64,000 nt of DNA, from positions 11,133,511 to 11,197,510 of the forward strand of contig JACBWW010000015.1 of NCBI GenBank assembly GCA_020086605.1, read 5' to 3'. Under the pieces are notes generated by a model. The model was given only the letters and a program-made list of their open reading frames with translations. It was not told the origin of the DNA and did no database searches. Source of the DNA: Lanius collurio. Its lineage: Eukaryota > Chordata > Aves > Passeriformes > Laniidae. Both the position numbers and the translations under genes were made by a program. The first letter of the stretch is position 1, and every line of letters starts with the position of its first letter. Positions 50,770-64,000 of the stretch are shown piece after piece.

Positions 50770-53700
50770 TCGACTAAATTGACATTTCATTTATAACATA
50801 TACTGTTTGTCAAATAGCCAGCTTGATGCCTTAAAATACTGCATTTTTACCACAGATTACAGAGTTGGTCATACAGAAACGACTTTCATTCACTATCACA
50901 CACACACGTAAGATTATGAAAAGGCTGGAAGCTGTGAATTAAGCTGATCTGCCACTTACTCGGCTCCCTGACTTGGCTAACTCTGTATTTTCAATAACTC
51001 TTACCACCAATTATAAAGAGATAGACATTGCCAGGTATTTTTTTGTGACCAGGAACTTCCTAGTTGAGAATGCAAGGCATCACAATAGCAGTGACTGCTC
51101 TAGGCTGGCCTACAAACTATCTCCTGAGCTAGAGTTTAATTTCTATGAATTGCTAGTCAGGTATGTGACTGCCATGTCACAGCTCACATTTATTTATTGA
51201 TCTAAGTTAAAAAACCGCCCCTCCATTTGTTATACTCGTTTCTCTCCCCTACCAGCCCCAACAAAGATGGACATTTACAAGTCAGCAGGTGATGCAGCCT
51301 CCAAAGGACCAACAGGACCAAGTGTTGTGGGACTGGGAAACCAAACACACCAACACATGAAAACCCTTTCCACAGGACAACAGCAGGCAGCCTCTCAGAA
51401 TCTTAATCCAACCCATATTAAAGGGAAAGAGGTTTTTCCATAGTCTTTCCAGAGCAGGACCATATGTCACATGCTTTGCTCAGTGCAAGTTAAACATGTG
51501 TTAGAGATACAACACTGAATTCCTCTATTATAATAAAATACACACCCTTGGTTTCATAACAGAGCAATTTAGCTTTGTTCTTTAGCATCATTTTTCATAA
51601 ACTTTTAAAACAATTCTTGATATTGGTTTAAAAACTTACCGGTTGATTTGCAAACTAATTTAGACTGAGCATATGACAGCCATCGATTTACCAAATCTTA
51701 ACAAGATACTGCTTATCAACTCCTGAGCAAAGGACATTTGTTTTTAAACCAACTGCATACCTTCACAGCAGCTTAAAATCATGTGTTGTCTCCAAAATCA
51801 GACATTCAAGGTATGCACATTCCACATCAGAGATTACTGCTTATCTCCCAAGTCTGATGACCGGCTTTTAACATTAAAAACAACTCCAAACACAGCTCAG
51901 GTAAGGCATGGCAATGAAATATCACACCCCTCCCAAAAGCATTCAGATGGACAATAGGGTGCAATCTCTGCCATCAGAACACCACATTCAGTGGCAAGAA
52001 GCCTTTGCAATTAGGAGCCCAACCCTAAGCAGGTTTGAGCACCACATCAGTATCTAAGCATTCCTAAAACTACTAATAAATACGACCAAGTTGTTGCACG
52101 ACCCTCGAATGTCCTAAAACATGGAAGAAACAAACACCTTCCCATGTTTTCTCGTAAATCTCACACAAGAACACAGGAGTGACAGACGCGATTTCAAACA
52201 GCACTGTGAACCTTTCCCAAAGATACAATGGCCTATGATGATGCTGGATGACAAAAAAATTGGGAGACCCACGCAGAAGCACCGCCATGCCCTCCAGGAG
52301 CCAGACAGGGGCTAGCCAGCAGCCCTATTGCAGCAGCATCTGTTGGGATCTGAGGATACACCATGCTCGCCAGAGATTCTGAGCTTTAGGCAAAGAGGAA
52401 GGGGGGATGATCAGTGACAGCGTGACTCACAGCAGAGGACTCCTACAAAGGCTGGCCCTGGTGACTCAGGCAAATTGGCTGCAGAGGGCTGGGTGGGCGA
52501 GGCACAGGGATTCCACACCTATGGTGTTCAGGACGGGGAACCGAGATACAGGCGGGCTTATTATTAGCCCTGGCCTCCACGGCTGTCTGCAGGTACCAAT
52601 AGAGCTAATTAGCGTTTCTGCTCCCCAACCCCACATGGAAGGGCTCATTAAGTCAGGAGTCAGGCAACACCCACAGTAGCCTCCACTACATTTAGACAGC
52701 ACTTCTCTGCTGGAGAAATAAGCCACAGAAACCCCAGAGAGTTAGATGCAGAAGGCAGATCCACAGGGAGTCGGCTCAGGAGCAACAGAACTGGATCAAA
52801 ACTAGCTCTGTGGAAATCCAAGGTGCTTTCTGCATCCTGTCCACTGTCCCCAGGTCCAAAAATAAAGCCCAGTAGTTACTCACACCATCCCTGCATCATC
52901 ACAAGCTTCCCTCAGAGCGTGCCTGCTACCTCTCAACTAAAGCATCATGCAGGACCCGACCTCTCTTTGAAAAATCATCACAGCACATGTAAACTGACAG
53001 GGAAGCCTGTCAGATACAGCTTTTTCCTTTTAAGACAACATACTCAGTTACATTTAACACAGATCATTATTATTATTTCTAGTGTCACACATCAAGGAGT
53101 GGCTTGTCTGATAGATTTTTATCTATTTAATGTGCAAGTGGTCAGCAGTCTCAGACAAATTATCTAGTTCAAGAAACAGTAGTCAGACTGCAAACTTTTC
53201 ATCCACAACACAATACAAACAAGCGTTTTCAGATTATACATTACAGCTGAGGGCTTCTGACAAAGGTCTTACCTTGTCACATTAGCCCCTCCACCTTACC
53301 TTCCTCACCAGCAGTCTTAACCCATAACAGAAGTCTGACTTTTTCAGAAAGACATGAGGCTTTTGGTTCCTTTGTAAAAATATCAATTGTTGTAGACTGG
53401 CAAATACATCTACCATTTGCTTTTTTCTCATCCTTAATTCTAAGAAATCATTTTATTTCTAGTGTGTTCCCTTCTAAAGTTTCAGTAATACTAGCATTTA
53501 GCCCCAGCAGGCAGACACAGAGTTGATGGTCAGCATAGAAATGAATTAGAGGTCTCAAAGCAGCTGCTAGAGAGAAAACAGCCCTAAAGAAACTACCAGG
53601 GGAGGAAAGAACTTGTCACCTCTCTTGGCAGTCTCAGATACTAGAAAAAGTCTGAATGAAAGCAGCAGCAGCTCCAAGACCCCACACATTTAATGGTGAG

Positions 53701-53913
53701 CCAAATCCTGCAAAATCTGGTAGAAGTTCTACAGAGTTTCCAGCTGTACTTTCAACTAAAGCTTTTTGGCACTTGTGAAGGTAGAAAAAGCAGCCAGGAG
53801 CTCTAGAACAAGCACATAAGCTGGATGTGTCCATGAAAACAACCAGCAATGCAATAATTTTCTTGTAAATTTTGTAAATACTTTATGTCTGTTCTCAGAT
53901 AGGGGAAGCCTGC

Positions 53914-54054
53914 AGCTTCCATTAGTTCAGCTGGTTACAGTTTGGTGCTATTAATGCCAAGGTTATGAGTTTGATCCCCTTATGGACCATTCACTTAAGA
54001 GTTGGACTCGATGATCCTTGTGAGTCCCTTCCAACTCAAAATATTCTGTGATTC
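53914..54054 (+). mobile_element. tRNA-Ile-derived SINE with CR1-like tail (TguSINE1 type)
   Basis: The head reads ttagttcagctggttacag, then ggtgctattaatgccaagg and gagtttgatccccttatgg, which follows tRNA-Ile through its anticodon arm and B box. The tail gatccttgtgagtcccttcc ends at ttctgtgatt. It is closer to the tRNA sequence than the copy at 31105-31243 and lies in the same orientation, opposite to RAPGEF2. Confidence 0.9.
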
Positions 54055-57000
54055 CTTCCCTTCTGTACTTTGAATGCAGAACACCAAGACTGCACTGCTT
54101 ATGCTTTACATTTACCCTCTCTCATCTGAATGTACTAAGGTGAGATTTGGCAGTGGCTCTCAGTCACAAATAACAAATTCAAGCTATCTGCAGTTTGGCT
54201 CCACTTTGGCCCAACACTATTTGCTCACATTTAGTGTTCGCACTGGCACAAAACCTGCCTTGCATGCGGTTTGGGGGAACCTGCACTCACAAGTGCCCTG
54301 CTAAATTAAAATTCTTCCCTGGAGGATTGGGAAGACCTTTTTGCAACCTCCCAGAGACTGCCTGAAGATTGCAAGCTATGTACTGATGCAGCACATGTAC
54401 TATGTGCTCTCTTCTGGCAGCTCTGCCCGGGTGGATACTGTACAGATGAAAGACCACGCTGACAGACAGACACAGTTGCTCCTCCAGTTTCAACAGCAAG
54501 TTTTGCCAGAGGAGATTCCCCAGGGTTACAGTTGTGATTTAGCTGGCTCTGCACAGTTGTCTAACCCAGGGGTCAAGGTCCGCACTTTTTTTACCATTGA
54601 CTTGCACTTCCCTTTCTGCTTCTTTTTTGCTTGTTTTGTTTATTCAAGACTTAAGAGTTAATTTATAAGTCAAGAAGAGCAAATGTCTTGGTTTGTATTT
54701 TGGGTTTTTTTTGGGGAGGGGGTTAATCACTGAAATACTACCTTTTAGTATATTAAGAAATCATAGATTTCCAACCTTAAATTACAGAGCAATTTCCTTC
54801 CAAGGATAGTTTGATTTTCTTTCCCACGGCACGTGACAAAGACTCTAAGCTCAAGCCTTAATGCAAGAACACATACTCTCTGAAATTATTAACTTGCACT
54901 GTGAGCTTACAGAAGGTACCAGCTGAGTAAGAAGTAAGAGGGTGGCTATTTGAGGTTAGCTATTTACTAGGTTAAGGTTACAGTCACACACAGGGCACAA
55001 ATGGAGCACAGTTAGCCACAGAAGTATATGAAAAGACCATTTGCCCCTCAGGGAACCAGCTGATAATTCCAGGCAGTTCAGGGTCAACAAGATATCCTTT
55101 ACTGTATCACGGGGGATGGTGGAGGTGTCAGGCAGGGTGCTCCTTTGGTATCTGGGGGAATGGTCACAACTGTGAGAGCGCAGGGAGGTGACAATGCTTG
55201 GCTCAGGCTACTCTAAGAAAGTCTACATTTCTTCATTCTGTGCTTTCTGGAAATAGTTTTCTGGAGTTACTTCAAAGATATTGCGTGTTTGGGGAATTAA
55301 TTACATCATTTTGATGTTTTAAACAGCAGAATAAAGGATTTTCTGAGCAGCACTGTTGTACAATAGATCCTCAGGCATTTCTCCTATTGCTTTGGCAATA
55401 GCTGATCACCTTGTAGCGTTAGTATGGTCTCACTTGGTAACTGGATATTTATCCAAGGCCAACTGGTCTTATTTTTGCTGCAAGTGATTTAGAATTCCCA
55501 AGGGACAGGGGAATAAAAACAAATACTGCATTCAATACTGATCCAGAGACGGAACCAAAGAAATAAGCACAAGTCACAGTAATAAACTTGTAGAGTTGCT
55601 GTACCTCTGATTTCAGAGACTTTTCAAAAGTTACTTATAATTCTCTTCTTCATTCACTTATACCTAGGAAGTCTTGAAAAAAATCATTTCATAGAAGAAA
55701 TCTGACCAGAATTATAAAAGTTTATCAGCAAAGAAAACCTGAGTTTAAACTTAATTTTACATGCTGTCAAGAAAAATAAATTAGTACTACGCTAATAGCT
55801 TCACAGGAACTGATGAAACTTGCAAACCTGATCTGAAAAAGTCAGAATATAATTCAGAGAAATGAGATACTAACAAACAAGTCTTTCAAAGGTACATACC
55901 AAAAAAGTTAATCAAGGACCCCATCTTTTATTACAATATATTTATTCTTTTGATTGGAGAAAGAAGGCTTTTGTACACATCCTGTATATATCTCCATTTT
56001 TGTCACTTATGAGTTCACTAGCTAGTTTTAAACTTATCTGACAGCAGGGAAGATTTACAACAGAGAGAAATAATGAAGAATTTCAAATAAATCAAAAGCA
56101 ACAACCTTAAAGGCAGACAATCACAAGGAAGGCACAAGCTGGGAACATCAAACACTTGAAAACACAAATATTTACAGAGATTCTTAAACTCACAGAATAA
56201 CTCTTTAAATATTAATAAAACCCAAACCTGTAAAATACTTCACACCAACGCAAATGATCTGAAACAGAAGATCAGCTTTTCCATGCTTTCTAAATTAAAG
56301 TTAATATTTAATACAGAGTTTTCCTTAGTCCAGTAACTGAGTGAGTTCTATGTTAGCAAATCAGAGCATCCTACTTGCTCTCAAGTTATGAATATACTTT
56401 TGTGTGTTACAAATAAAAGGTGACCTCAAGAAAAATGGAGCTTTGCTAGTTTTTAAGTAAACACAGCTTATCAAAATTCCCAGATCTTATAAAAAAAAAC
56501 AATGCTTAGATCTATGATAGAAAACATTTTGCCCAACAATGAAAAGACTAGCCCAAGCTCTCACTGTCAGCTCTCATGGTGAGCTGGCAGAGGGCTCAGG
56601 GAGGGAGGAGCTGGAGCATTTGGCAATGGAAGACCAGGAAGTCAATATCTGGCTGTCTGACAAGACAATTTTCTGGCTGTAATCTCATTCACTTAAGCAA
56701 ATTAAAATAACAAAAAATGCTCTCATTACCCTTCTGGTTAATAGCATTTCATTCATTTGAACAGCCTGCTGTTTGAATCCTTAATTCAACTATTACCAAG
56801 AATAAATTTTATTTCTGACCACAAGACAGCAGAGGAAAGTCCCAGCATTCCCTCAAAACACTGAGATGGCCCACATTAATCCAACTGAACTCCCAGAAAG
56901 TGCTTTGTTGGTGAGTGCATGCTTCACTGAAAACAACAACATGCATCACATATGGAAAAAGGGTTACAGGTAGACCATTTACACAATGAACACAATAATC

Positions 57001-58100
57001 CCGACCAAGCAGCATCACACAAAACTTTTCTTCTATTCTCTATTCAGTTGACACCAAAAAGCACCCTAAAATAGTCTGAAGCAATGGTAAAATGCTGAAA
57101 ATTAAATAAATGGAAGCAATATACTGAAATAGTCTTGCAACAAAACATACACAAGATGTATTCCACTGCCCCTGGTGTCAACACGTTTCTCCAGAACATT
57201 GTATTAATAAAAGGTATGAGGAGGCAAATCAAAAAAGCCCTTTTGACAAGTATAAACTCTCAGCAAGAAGAGACCATGTGATTGTCTGGAGTCCTGGGCA
57301 CCGCTCAACAAGAATCGCGTTACTGTAGAAATACGTTTTGACTTTATTAAAGTTTTTGATTTAGCCTCACTGCAGCTCACAGTTTACAAGCAACCACAGC
57401 AAAGTGTCAGAAGATGCAATGAAGTGCCTGCACTTTTTAAAAGAAGTCTGTGTTTTTTTCTTTTAATGTCTCCTACATGAACATTTCAACACCGAATCCT
57501 TCAGTTAATATGGTTTTAGAAGGTTCTGCCTCAGGTCAGTATCTTGAAAAAGCTACTTAGATATTTATAAGCTTTTTATGCAACATGAAAAGCAAAAGTA
57601 ACCAAATAATACATTTGGTTGTTTCTTACTTCACCATTACAACATCCAAAAAAACCCAGTAACTGTTTTGAGACGAAGCTCAAAGATGTCCTAATTACTG
57701 GAAATCCCTCGACAAACCTAAGCAGCAGAGCAAGATTAATAGTCACAAGACCCAGAGATTAATCTATTTACCAAAGAATCTGTGGAACAAAGCAGTCTAA
57801 TACTAAGATTACTGAAGCTAGATTTTCAACAAGATAAGGGTCAAGAGACCTAAACACTGCAAAATATCTCCCTAATAATGACTTTTTATAAAACTAAAAA
57901 TATGTTCCAGAAGAAAAATATATTACCTTGATGACTTCCATTTAAAAAGTCTAATTTAACAAACAAGTCTCCAGATTCATTAAATCAAGAGCCAAAGTTA
58001 CTATAAACACATTACAATGTAAGCCAAGCAACAAGCTGACCAGTAAAATAAATCTTTTGTTTTTAACTACCTTTAAAGTACAAGAATGGATGCCAAAGGG

Positions 58101-58120
58101 TTTTTTTTAAAAAAAAAAAA
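58101..58120. repeat. T8-A12 run
   Basis: Eight T followed directly by twelve A, a self-complementary AT block. Confidence 0.92.
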
Positions 58121-58171
58121 GGCTTACTCAACTCTCATCCTTCTACCCATAAAAAAAAATCCTCTGTGCTG

Positions 58172-58214
58172 GAACAGCATAACCATCAGTACTGAACAGC
58201 ATAACCAATCAGTA
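58172..58214. repeat. About 22-bp tandem duplication
   Basis: The unit gaacagcataacca followed by tcagta occurs twice in a row, the second copy with one extra A. Confidence 0.88.
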
Positions 58215-61200
58215 AACTAAAGCTAACATTTAACTGATAATAGGGAAAAAAAGGTCTAAAACCCGAGTCTTTTAAATCCCTGTTCAATGAAAGGAGGTAC
58301 AGTGAAATTCAACAACCCAGAACCTGCAAGAAGACAATTCAAACTAGAAATTTCAAGGCTATTGGAGTGTTCACTGTTTTTCTTGTAAACTGTTCAAAAA
58401 CATTGTCATCTTACCAAAGAATTCAGCAAATTTTATTGCTTACACCAGGACAGATGGCTTTCAAAAGACAAACTGGCTGTAAGCTACATGTATCCTACAA
58501 AAGACACCGTAATTGCTGTATGTTGGTTGATGTTTCCACACTTAATTATTTAGTCAGAGACTTCCACTTGCACAGATTTCAAGAGTATGTCCTTTAAAAA
58601 AAATAATATTTCACAAAACGGACCTTAAACCAACCTAGCACTGTTGTCACTTGAGTTTGCACTAAAGAAATAAATGCTCGCTCCTAATGCCCCTATCATC
58701 CTATAGTTACATTTACCAGTTTGTATTTTTTTAATTTGCACAGCATGAGCCATATGGGAGACACCTTACAGCTCCTAAGAGCACGTGCTGCGTGAGGGGA
58801 GAACACGCTGCACTGAGCTGCATTTTGTGCTTCACAGTCTTCGGTCTTTAAACTGACACCACTCAACACCTGACTGAAATGGGACAGAAAAAGATGTCCT
58901 GGCTGCTCATCCACAGACTTCCAGGGACTTGTCATAAAGCTCAGACTTTCCTTAGCCTGGGAGAGCTCTCCCATGAAGACAGAAATCATTCCTTCCATCA
59001 AGGGCGTCCAACAGAGGGACTAACAACCTATTACAGATCCCAAATTCCATGCTACAGATTCAGAGGTCAGCCAGCTGGTCCCAGAGGAGCATTTCCTAGC
59101 TGAAAACTATACCACCAGACAGTGCCACCAACTCCCCACTGCAGTCTTGGCAACTGCCTGCCCCAATGACCCGGTGAGGATTGTACAGAGGTACCTGCTG
59201 ACCACACACCAGGGCACCCCCACCACAAAACCTACCTGGGAGAGAGAGGAAGGAAGAACAGGTTCAGTGGTGGCAAAGGAGTGTAACAGGGCAGGGATTT
59301 CCCCCTACAAACTGAACTTATTCAATGTTCAGGCCTCAGCCATCAGAAATTGCAGGCCTCTGGAAATTGGTATTTTGAATGAGCCAAATGCTAAATATGA
59401 TACAAGAATCCATGAGTAAACTCTAGGCTATCCTATTGCTTCCTCTGTCAGCACTGATAACTTCTTCATTTACACCTAACTCAAGAGCAAGTTGCATCAG
59501 CCACATCTTCCATTCCTTTTTGTGTTAAATAATTACCTTTAATAGTGCTTTTACAGTAGGCCTTCATTTTCCCACAGTCTCATTAACTAGGAGACTCGAA
59601 AACAATAGGTCTTCTTGCATGCAAAGACAAAGGATGCAGCTGCTTCCATCTATAAATAAGATGTTGTTGTATCAGATATGACTATTGTTTCAGTAGCCCA
59701 TCGGTTACATGAGCAGATTAGAAGTAAGGGTCAAGGTGTATTTTTTCCTTTCTTTGAATTAGCAGGACCAAAAAGGTGAACAGAAGAGAAATGCAATAGT
59801 TTATACAAGTCACTTCTCATATTCTCCAGGTTCTTGACATAAGACAAACCTGAACTGTAACGACCAAAACCACTGAACTAGCTTTGTATTTTAATAATAA
59901 TTCATGAGATTACTGAGCTGTCATATACTGTACATACAATGATACTTTAAAAGCACCTGTGGGAAAACCTAAATCTGAGCTTTTATTATGATTTTTGTAG
60001 TTGGAAGGCCTATCTGTACACATTGACTTGTGTTTTAGTCATACCTCAGATTTTCAAGGAGGACACAAAAGAAGCATAGTGTAAAAGCCTATATTAGCCA
60101 TAACTGAGATGGCAGTTCAGGAACATTTTATTAGGAACACGGGTTTAGGAGAGGTTCCACATATATCACACTCCAATCCAATCTGCAGGTACCCAGTACG
60201 TTAAGCCCACTCCTGAGTGACAAAAAGAACAAGGGAGAAAAAAAGAGGAAAGCTCAAGGAAATCCAAGTGCCTTCAGTACCGGTTTGCAAAACAGCATCT
60301 CAAGGAGACAAGGACAGATCCCAGGGTCATGAGTAGTAGAAGATTCACAAACAAAGGGGAAAAAGGAGAAAGCCACTTCCTACCCTTACCAGATAATAAA
60401 ACTTCACTGACCCATTGTCAAAGATTTCCTCTCTGATGTACCTTTTGCTTGTGATGACACCAATTACATTAAGCCGTCCCACCCACTAATCCAAATTAGC
60501 ACTATCATAAATTAAACTATATTAGAAATACTTAGATATTTCATCAGTGCCTTTTATAAAAGTATAATTTTTTTCTTGAGAAAGTGTATTAAGGTAACAG
60601 TACTGCACTGGCTACACAGTGCACCCACCATTGGGATTTGGCAGCTCCATATGTTACCCTGAAGCTATTGGTGACAGAAGACAGTTCTGCTTTGGAAGAC
60701 TAGCACCATTCCTTAAAAAACTTGTACACCTCACCAAAATGTCTTCTAGCTCCCTCTTCCCAGCAGCTCCTACCAGCCAGGCTACTACAGTAGGGGTGCA
60801 ACTCAAACCTACAGAGAAAACTCAACCTTCACACAAAAATGTTTCCATCTTTCATAATGCATCGAGAACACACAGGCAGGCAGTTAAATTCCAAGATGGT
60901 TCCAAATTCAGGGACATCCGAGCTGAAAAATACTGTACCTGTCCCACACAGTCTAAATTTAAGATGTATATGATACATCTTTCTATATCTAGATAAGGAA
61001 GACAGATAAACAGATATCCTGACAAGCCATATACAACCTTTGGTGGTTTTTCTGTACTAGGCTTCATATGACTGCAGCAAATTTGAAGTAAGTTTTCGGT
61101 CCTCTTCATGGATTTGAAAGGTTGTCATGTACCCAGACACATGGGGGGAGGGGGGCAGCAAGAAAGAAAAAAATCAACTAAAAATGGGGGTAGGGCAAAG

Positions 61201-63511
61201 AATTTTCAGAAGCACTTAAGGCAGAAACAAGTGTTGCAGTCAGAACAAAAACAATAAGCAGTTCTGACTAAGAAGCACAAACCAACAGACCCAGAATGTG
61301 CTCATAATTTAGTGGATTCATTATAAATATAGGAACAACAGCTCTGAACACAATTCTATTTTGCTTTTTAATCTCAAAAGTTTACATGCCTTACGTTGGC
61401 GGAAACTTTCTCTTTTGTGCTTGCTAGCAGGAAACCCCTATTTTTACACCCAATAGTGTCAGAAGCTTCCAGCATCAATTAGTGCCTCAGTTTAGCAGAA
61501 GAATGTGACTTCCATCAACAGTAACAAAGTGACACTCGGTATTTACCAAGAGCTTTACACTATTCTTCAGATAACTGACTTGCTTGTGTTTATTAAAGCA
61601 AAGCATTAAAGGCTGTTAACAGCAAGTTGTGCTGCCTGCACACATACTCATCCCTCCGACAAAAATTCAAACAGAGGAACAAGCCCAGATTCAAAATTAA
61701 ACTCTGCACCAATTCACACAGCCACAGATTACTGATGATCTAGTGCCCTTTTAGTCACAGCTAAAAACCTTTGATAAATCCTTTTTGTGCTGAATCACAC
61801 AATCTACAAACATCCGGAACTATCATTAAAAAAATTCCGATTTGAAAACAGGCAAAGTCACTCACTGACTTCTAACAGGACATGCTACATCACACAACAC
61901 AGAATTACTTAAGTTCTCAAATAATTTTTCAGAAAGGAGTATATTTTCCAATTCTTCTTGAAAAAAATAACATTGTAGTATCCATTAAAGGATTTCAATG
62001 ACTTTCACAGCTTGCAGATATATCAACAGTATACAGTAGCTATACAAGCTCATCAGCTAGACAGCTTGTAGCTAAACATTAACTTTTACAACAACGTGAT
62101 AAGAGTCTTTCCATTAGAAAGTTATCTTAACATAGTACTTACTTGCCACTTATCTTTTTTCCTGAAAAAAAAAGTATTCTTATTTTTGGAAAAAGCCCTG
62201 GACAAGGTTTCAAAAGTACGTTCTTTAATAATGTTGTTTGCTTGTTTTCCCAGCTGCCCATCACACACATTTCACCAATTAAAAAAAGATGCTACAGTAA
62301 ACAAAGAACACTACAAAGCTGGTGAAGCGCCATCCACCATAAAACAACAAAGGTATTTTTCTGGTTTCAGGTCAAGTTGACCGAAGTTGTATTAGACCAA
62401 AGGAAAAAGAAGTATTGCTTTAGCATATGCTCAAAGCACACCAATAGTGTAGTGGATCTACTTTAAGTGAATACCAGGGAAGCTTCTGCAACACTAAGAT
62501 TATAATCTGAATTAGCACCATACACAACATGACTGAACTGAGTACTTAGAAGGTCTTTTGTAAGACTGCTCCCTGTAACAAGGCCATGCAACATTCTCAT
62601 TAGAAAGAATTATTTCAGGCTGTCCAAATGTATAGCTGCCAGGTGACTTCTGGACAGATTTTAATGTAGGTATTTCTTGTGTTCCAGTACAAAGCAACTC
62701 CTCCTCCTCCGTTTTTTTTTTTTTCTCCTACTCCAACCACTAAAAGCATAAAATAGGCAAAGTCATGTATCATATACACGGAGGTTGCTTTGTTATGTAT
62801 GAGCTACGGGCAAAAGCAAGCTGTGCTGTAATAGCCATTTACAATAGAGAGCATAATTGGAGCAAGTCAGCTGCAGCACAAACACAAAGGCACGGGGGTA
62901 AAAGGAAGCACCTTCCTTACTGCACAAGGAAATATCACCTCCTTCCCAGCAAAACAAACTCTGCAGAAGAACAGCTATAGCAGCACAACCCATCCGAGCA
63001 CTTCCGCCACAGCAAAGACAGGATTATGAAAGATCATGAACTATACTGTTCTCCCTACTTTATTTCCCAAAGGGATCACAGTGCCAGCAAATTAAAGGAG
63101 CTTTCCTTCTTCATCTCCCCTGCACGGCTCCCAACCCCCAAGGACTTGCTACACAAATGTTTATGTAGCCTTTTACATTTATATACTTTTATTGATTCAG
63201 CTTTGGAAAAAGTCACATACTACTTCATTGTCTTACAAATAGCACCAACATTTAAGGTCAAATATACTTTGTACTTGTATCTGAGATCTGAATGCTGAAA
63301 CGGTGCAGAGAATATACAGATGTTTACTAGCCCTATAGCCTTTCACTGGATTTGTGGTCAATGAATAAACATTTGCAATGTCTGTATTTTCTGTACAGTT
63401 AACAATAGCTGCAGATTGAATAGTTATTGTCTCTTAGGATGAAAATGAAAACTTGCTATTCCTGAATGAGAACAAAAAAATGCCTCTTTCTCTCCTTGTC
63501 TATGAAAATAC

Positions 63512-63528
63512 TTTTTTTTTTTTTTTTT
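63512..63528. repeat. 17-nt T homopolymer
   Basis: Uninterrupted T-run. A 13-nt T-run lies at 62712-62724. Confidence 0.93.
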
Positions 63529-64000
63529 GAGCAGAAAAGGCACTATCTCCTGAATGGACTTCTGTAGATCTTCAAATTTAAGTTTTCCCACTCATCTTAT
63601 GGAATACAGACTTGCAAGTGGAAAACGTTGGAATTTTAAGTTAGTGTTATTTTGCAGGAGCACACTCTGAGAAATGGTTTGACAAAGGTGTTTAACATCC
63701 TCCATAAAAAGGAAATCTTGCTCAACTAATTCAAGGTTTTGCCCTCAACCTAGAACCCTAAGTATTACAGATACATTACATTCATTTTATTAAATGAGAG
63801 TAGGTTCATTATCTTCAATATGAAGTGCTTTTGCAATTTCTTTAAGAATAACCATGATTTTAACAAGCAACTCTTACATTGTTTTTCTTTGTAAAATTAC
63901 CAGATGAATTGGGAAAATGTAAGTCATTTTACACAAAATTGAGTATTTGTGTGAACAAGTCTACACTTTTCTCCTTATCTAGAATCACCAATACTTAGCC

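Larger units (their letters stand above)
39317..64000 (-). other. RAPGEF2: RAPGEF2 upstream intron, 3' part (at least 24.7 kb)
   Basis: This sequence precedes exon a in transcript sense and runs to the window edge. I looked for the expected first coding exon (start MASYVDNSF) on the minus strand and did not see it, nor a CpG island. The intron therefore probably continues beyond 64000. It holds a CR1 (41383-41511), a SINE (53914-54054), a CTCF-like motif (42810-42823), a CAGGG repeat (44951-44973), a 16-nt G-run (47593-47608), and GC-richer patches at about 40.80-41.15, 42.68-42.85, 44.10-44.36 and 52.27-52.70 kb. From about 55 to 64 kb I see mainly AT-rich unique sequence with T-runs at 62712-62724 and 63512-63528. 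Confidence 0.75.

Noticed and set aside
51640..51690. Consensus donor (aaccg|gtaagt) on the minus strand near 51645
   Set aside because: No matching acceptor or coding frame precedes it, so it is treated as a pseudo-splice site.
57165..57185. Second CTCF-like motif on the minus strand (acaccaggggcagt)
   Set aside because: It is one G short of the core spacing and mismatches at key positions.
60619..60996. 125-codon plus-strand frame
   Set aside because: No recognisable family, low-complexity Ser/Thr-rich content and no splice or promoter context; likely chance.
1..64000. CRISPR arrays, bacterial operons, plasmid or phage features
   Set aside because: No regularly spaced direct repeats or dense coding. 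The sequence is clearly a vertebrate intron.

Overview
The window is vertebrate nuclear DNA from a bird, very probably a passerine. It is AT-rich and dense in short homopolymers. It carries four 3'-truncation-type CR1 LINE fragments and two tRNA-Ile-derived SINEs with a CR1-like tail (the TguSINE1 type known from passerines). I see no bacterial-style gene packing. The long open frames are chance frames, except where noted.

The only gene I can support is RAPGEF2 (PDZ-GEF1, a Rap guanine-nucleotide exchange factor), on the minus strand. Four small coding exons lie at 39246-39316, 35674-35730, 21467-21550 and 1714-1789, in transcript order. All have AG acceptors and GT donors. Their phases join exactly (71+57+84+76 = 288 nt, 96 codons) into one open frame that encodes the N-terminal cyclic-nucleotide-binding-like domain. 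The residues match the long RAPGEF2 isoform rather than the paralogue RAPGEF6. The first coding exon and promoter would lie beyond base 64000, and the following exon before base 1. I found neither in the window.

Layout: 1-1713 is intron 3' of the last visible exon. 1790-21466 is a 19.7 kb intron with one CR1, an A/C-rich block, a 25-bp palindrome and CRE-like sites. 21551-35673 is a 14.1 kb intron with two CR1s, one SINE and a 21-bp tandem duplication. 35731-39245 is a 3.5 kb intron. 39317-64000 is the 3' 24.7 kb of a larger upstream intron with one CR1, one SINE, a strong CTCF-like motif, several GC-richer patches and two unidentified minus-strand open stretches.

I did not find a new biological system. 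The best leads are a 27-nt uninterrupted poly-T tract beside a RAPGEF2 splice acceptor, the CTCF-like site, CRE/X-box-like clusters, and a TATA/splice-donor/ORF arrangement near 50.3-50.7 kb. All are hypotheses from reading the sequence.
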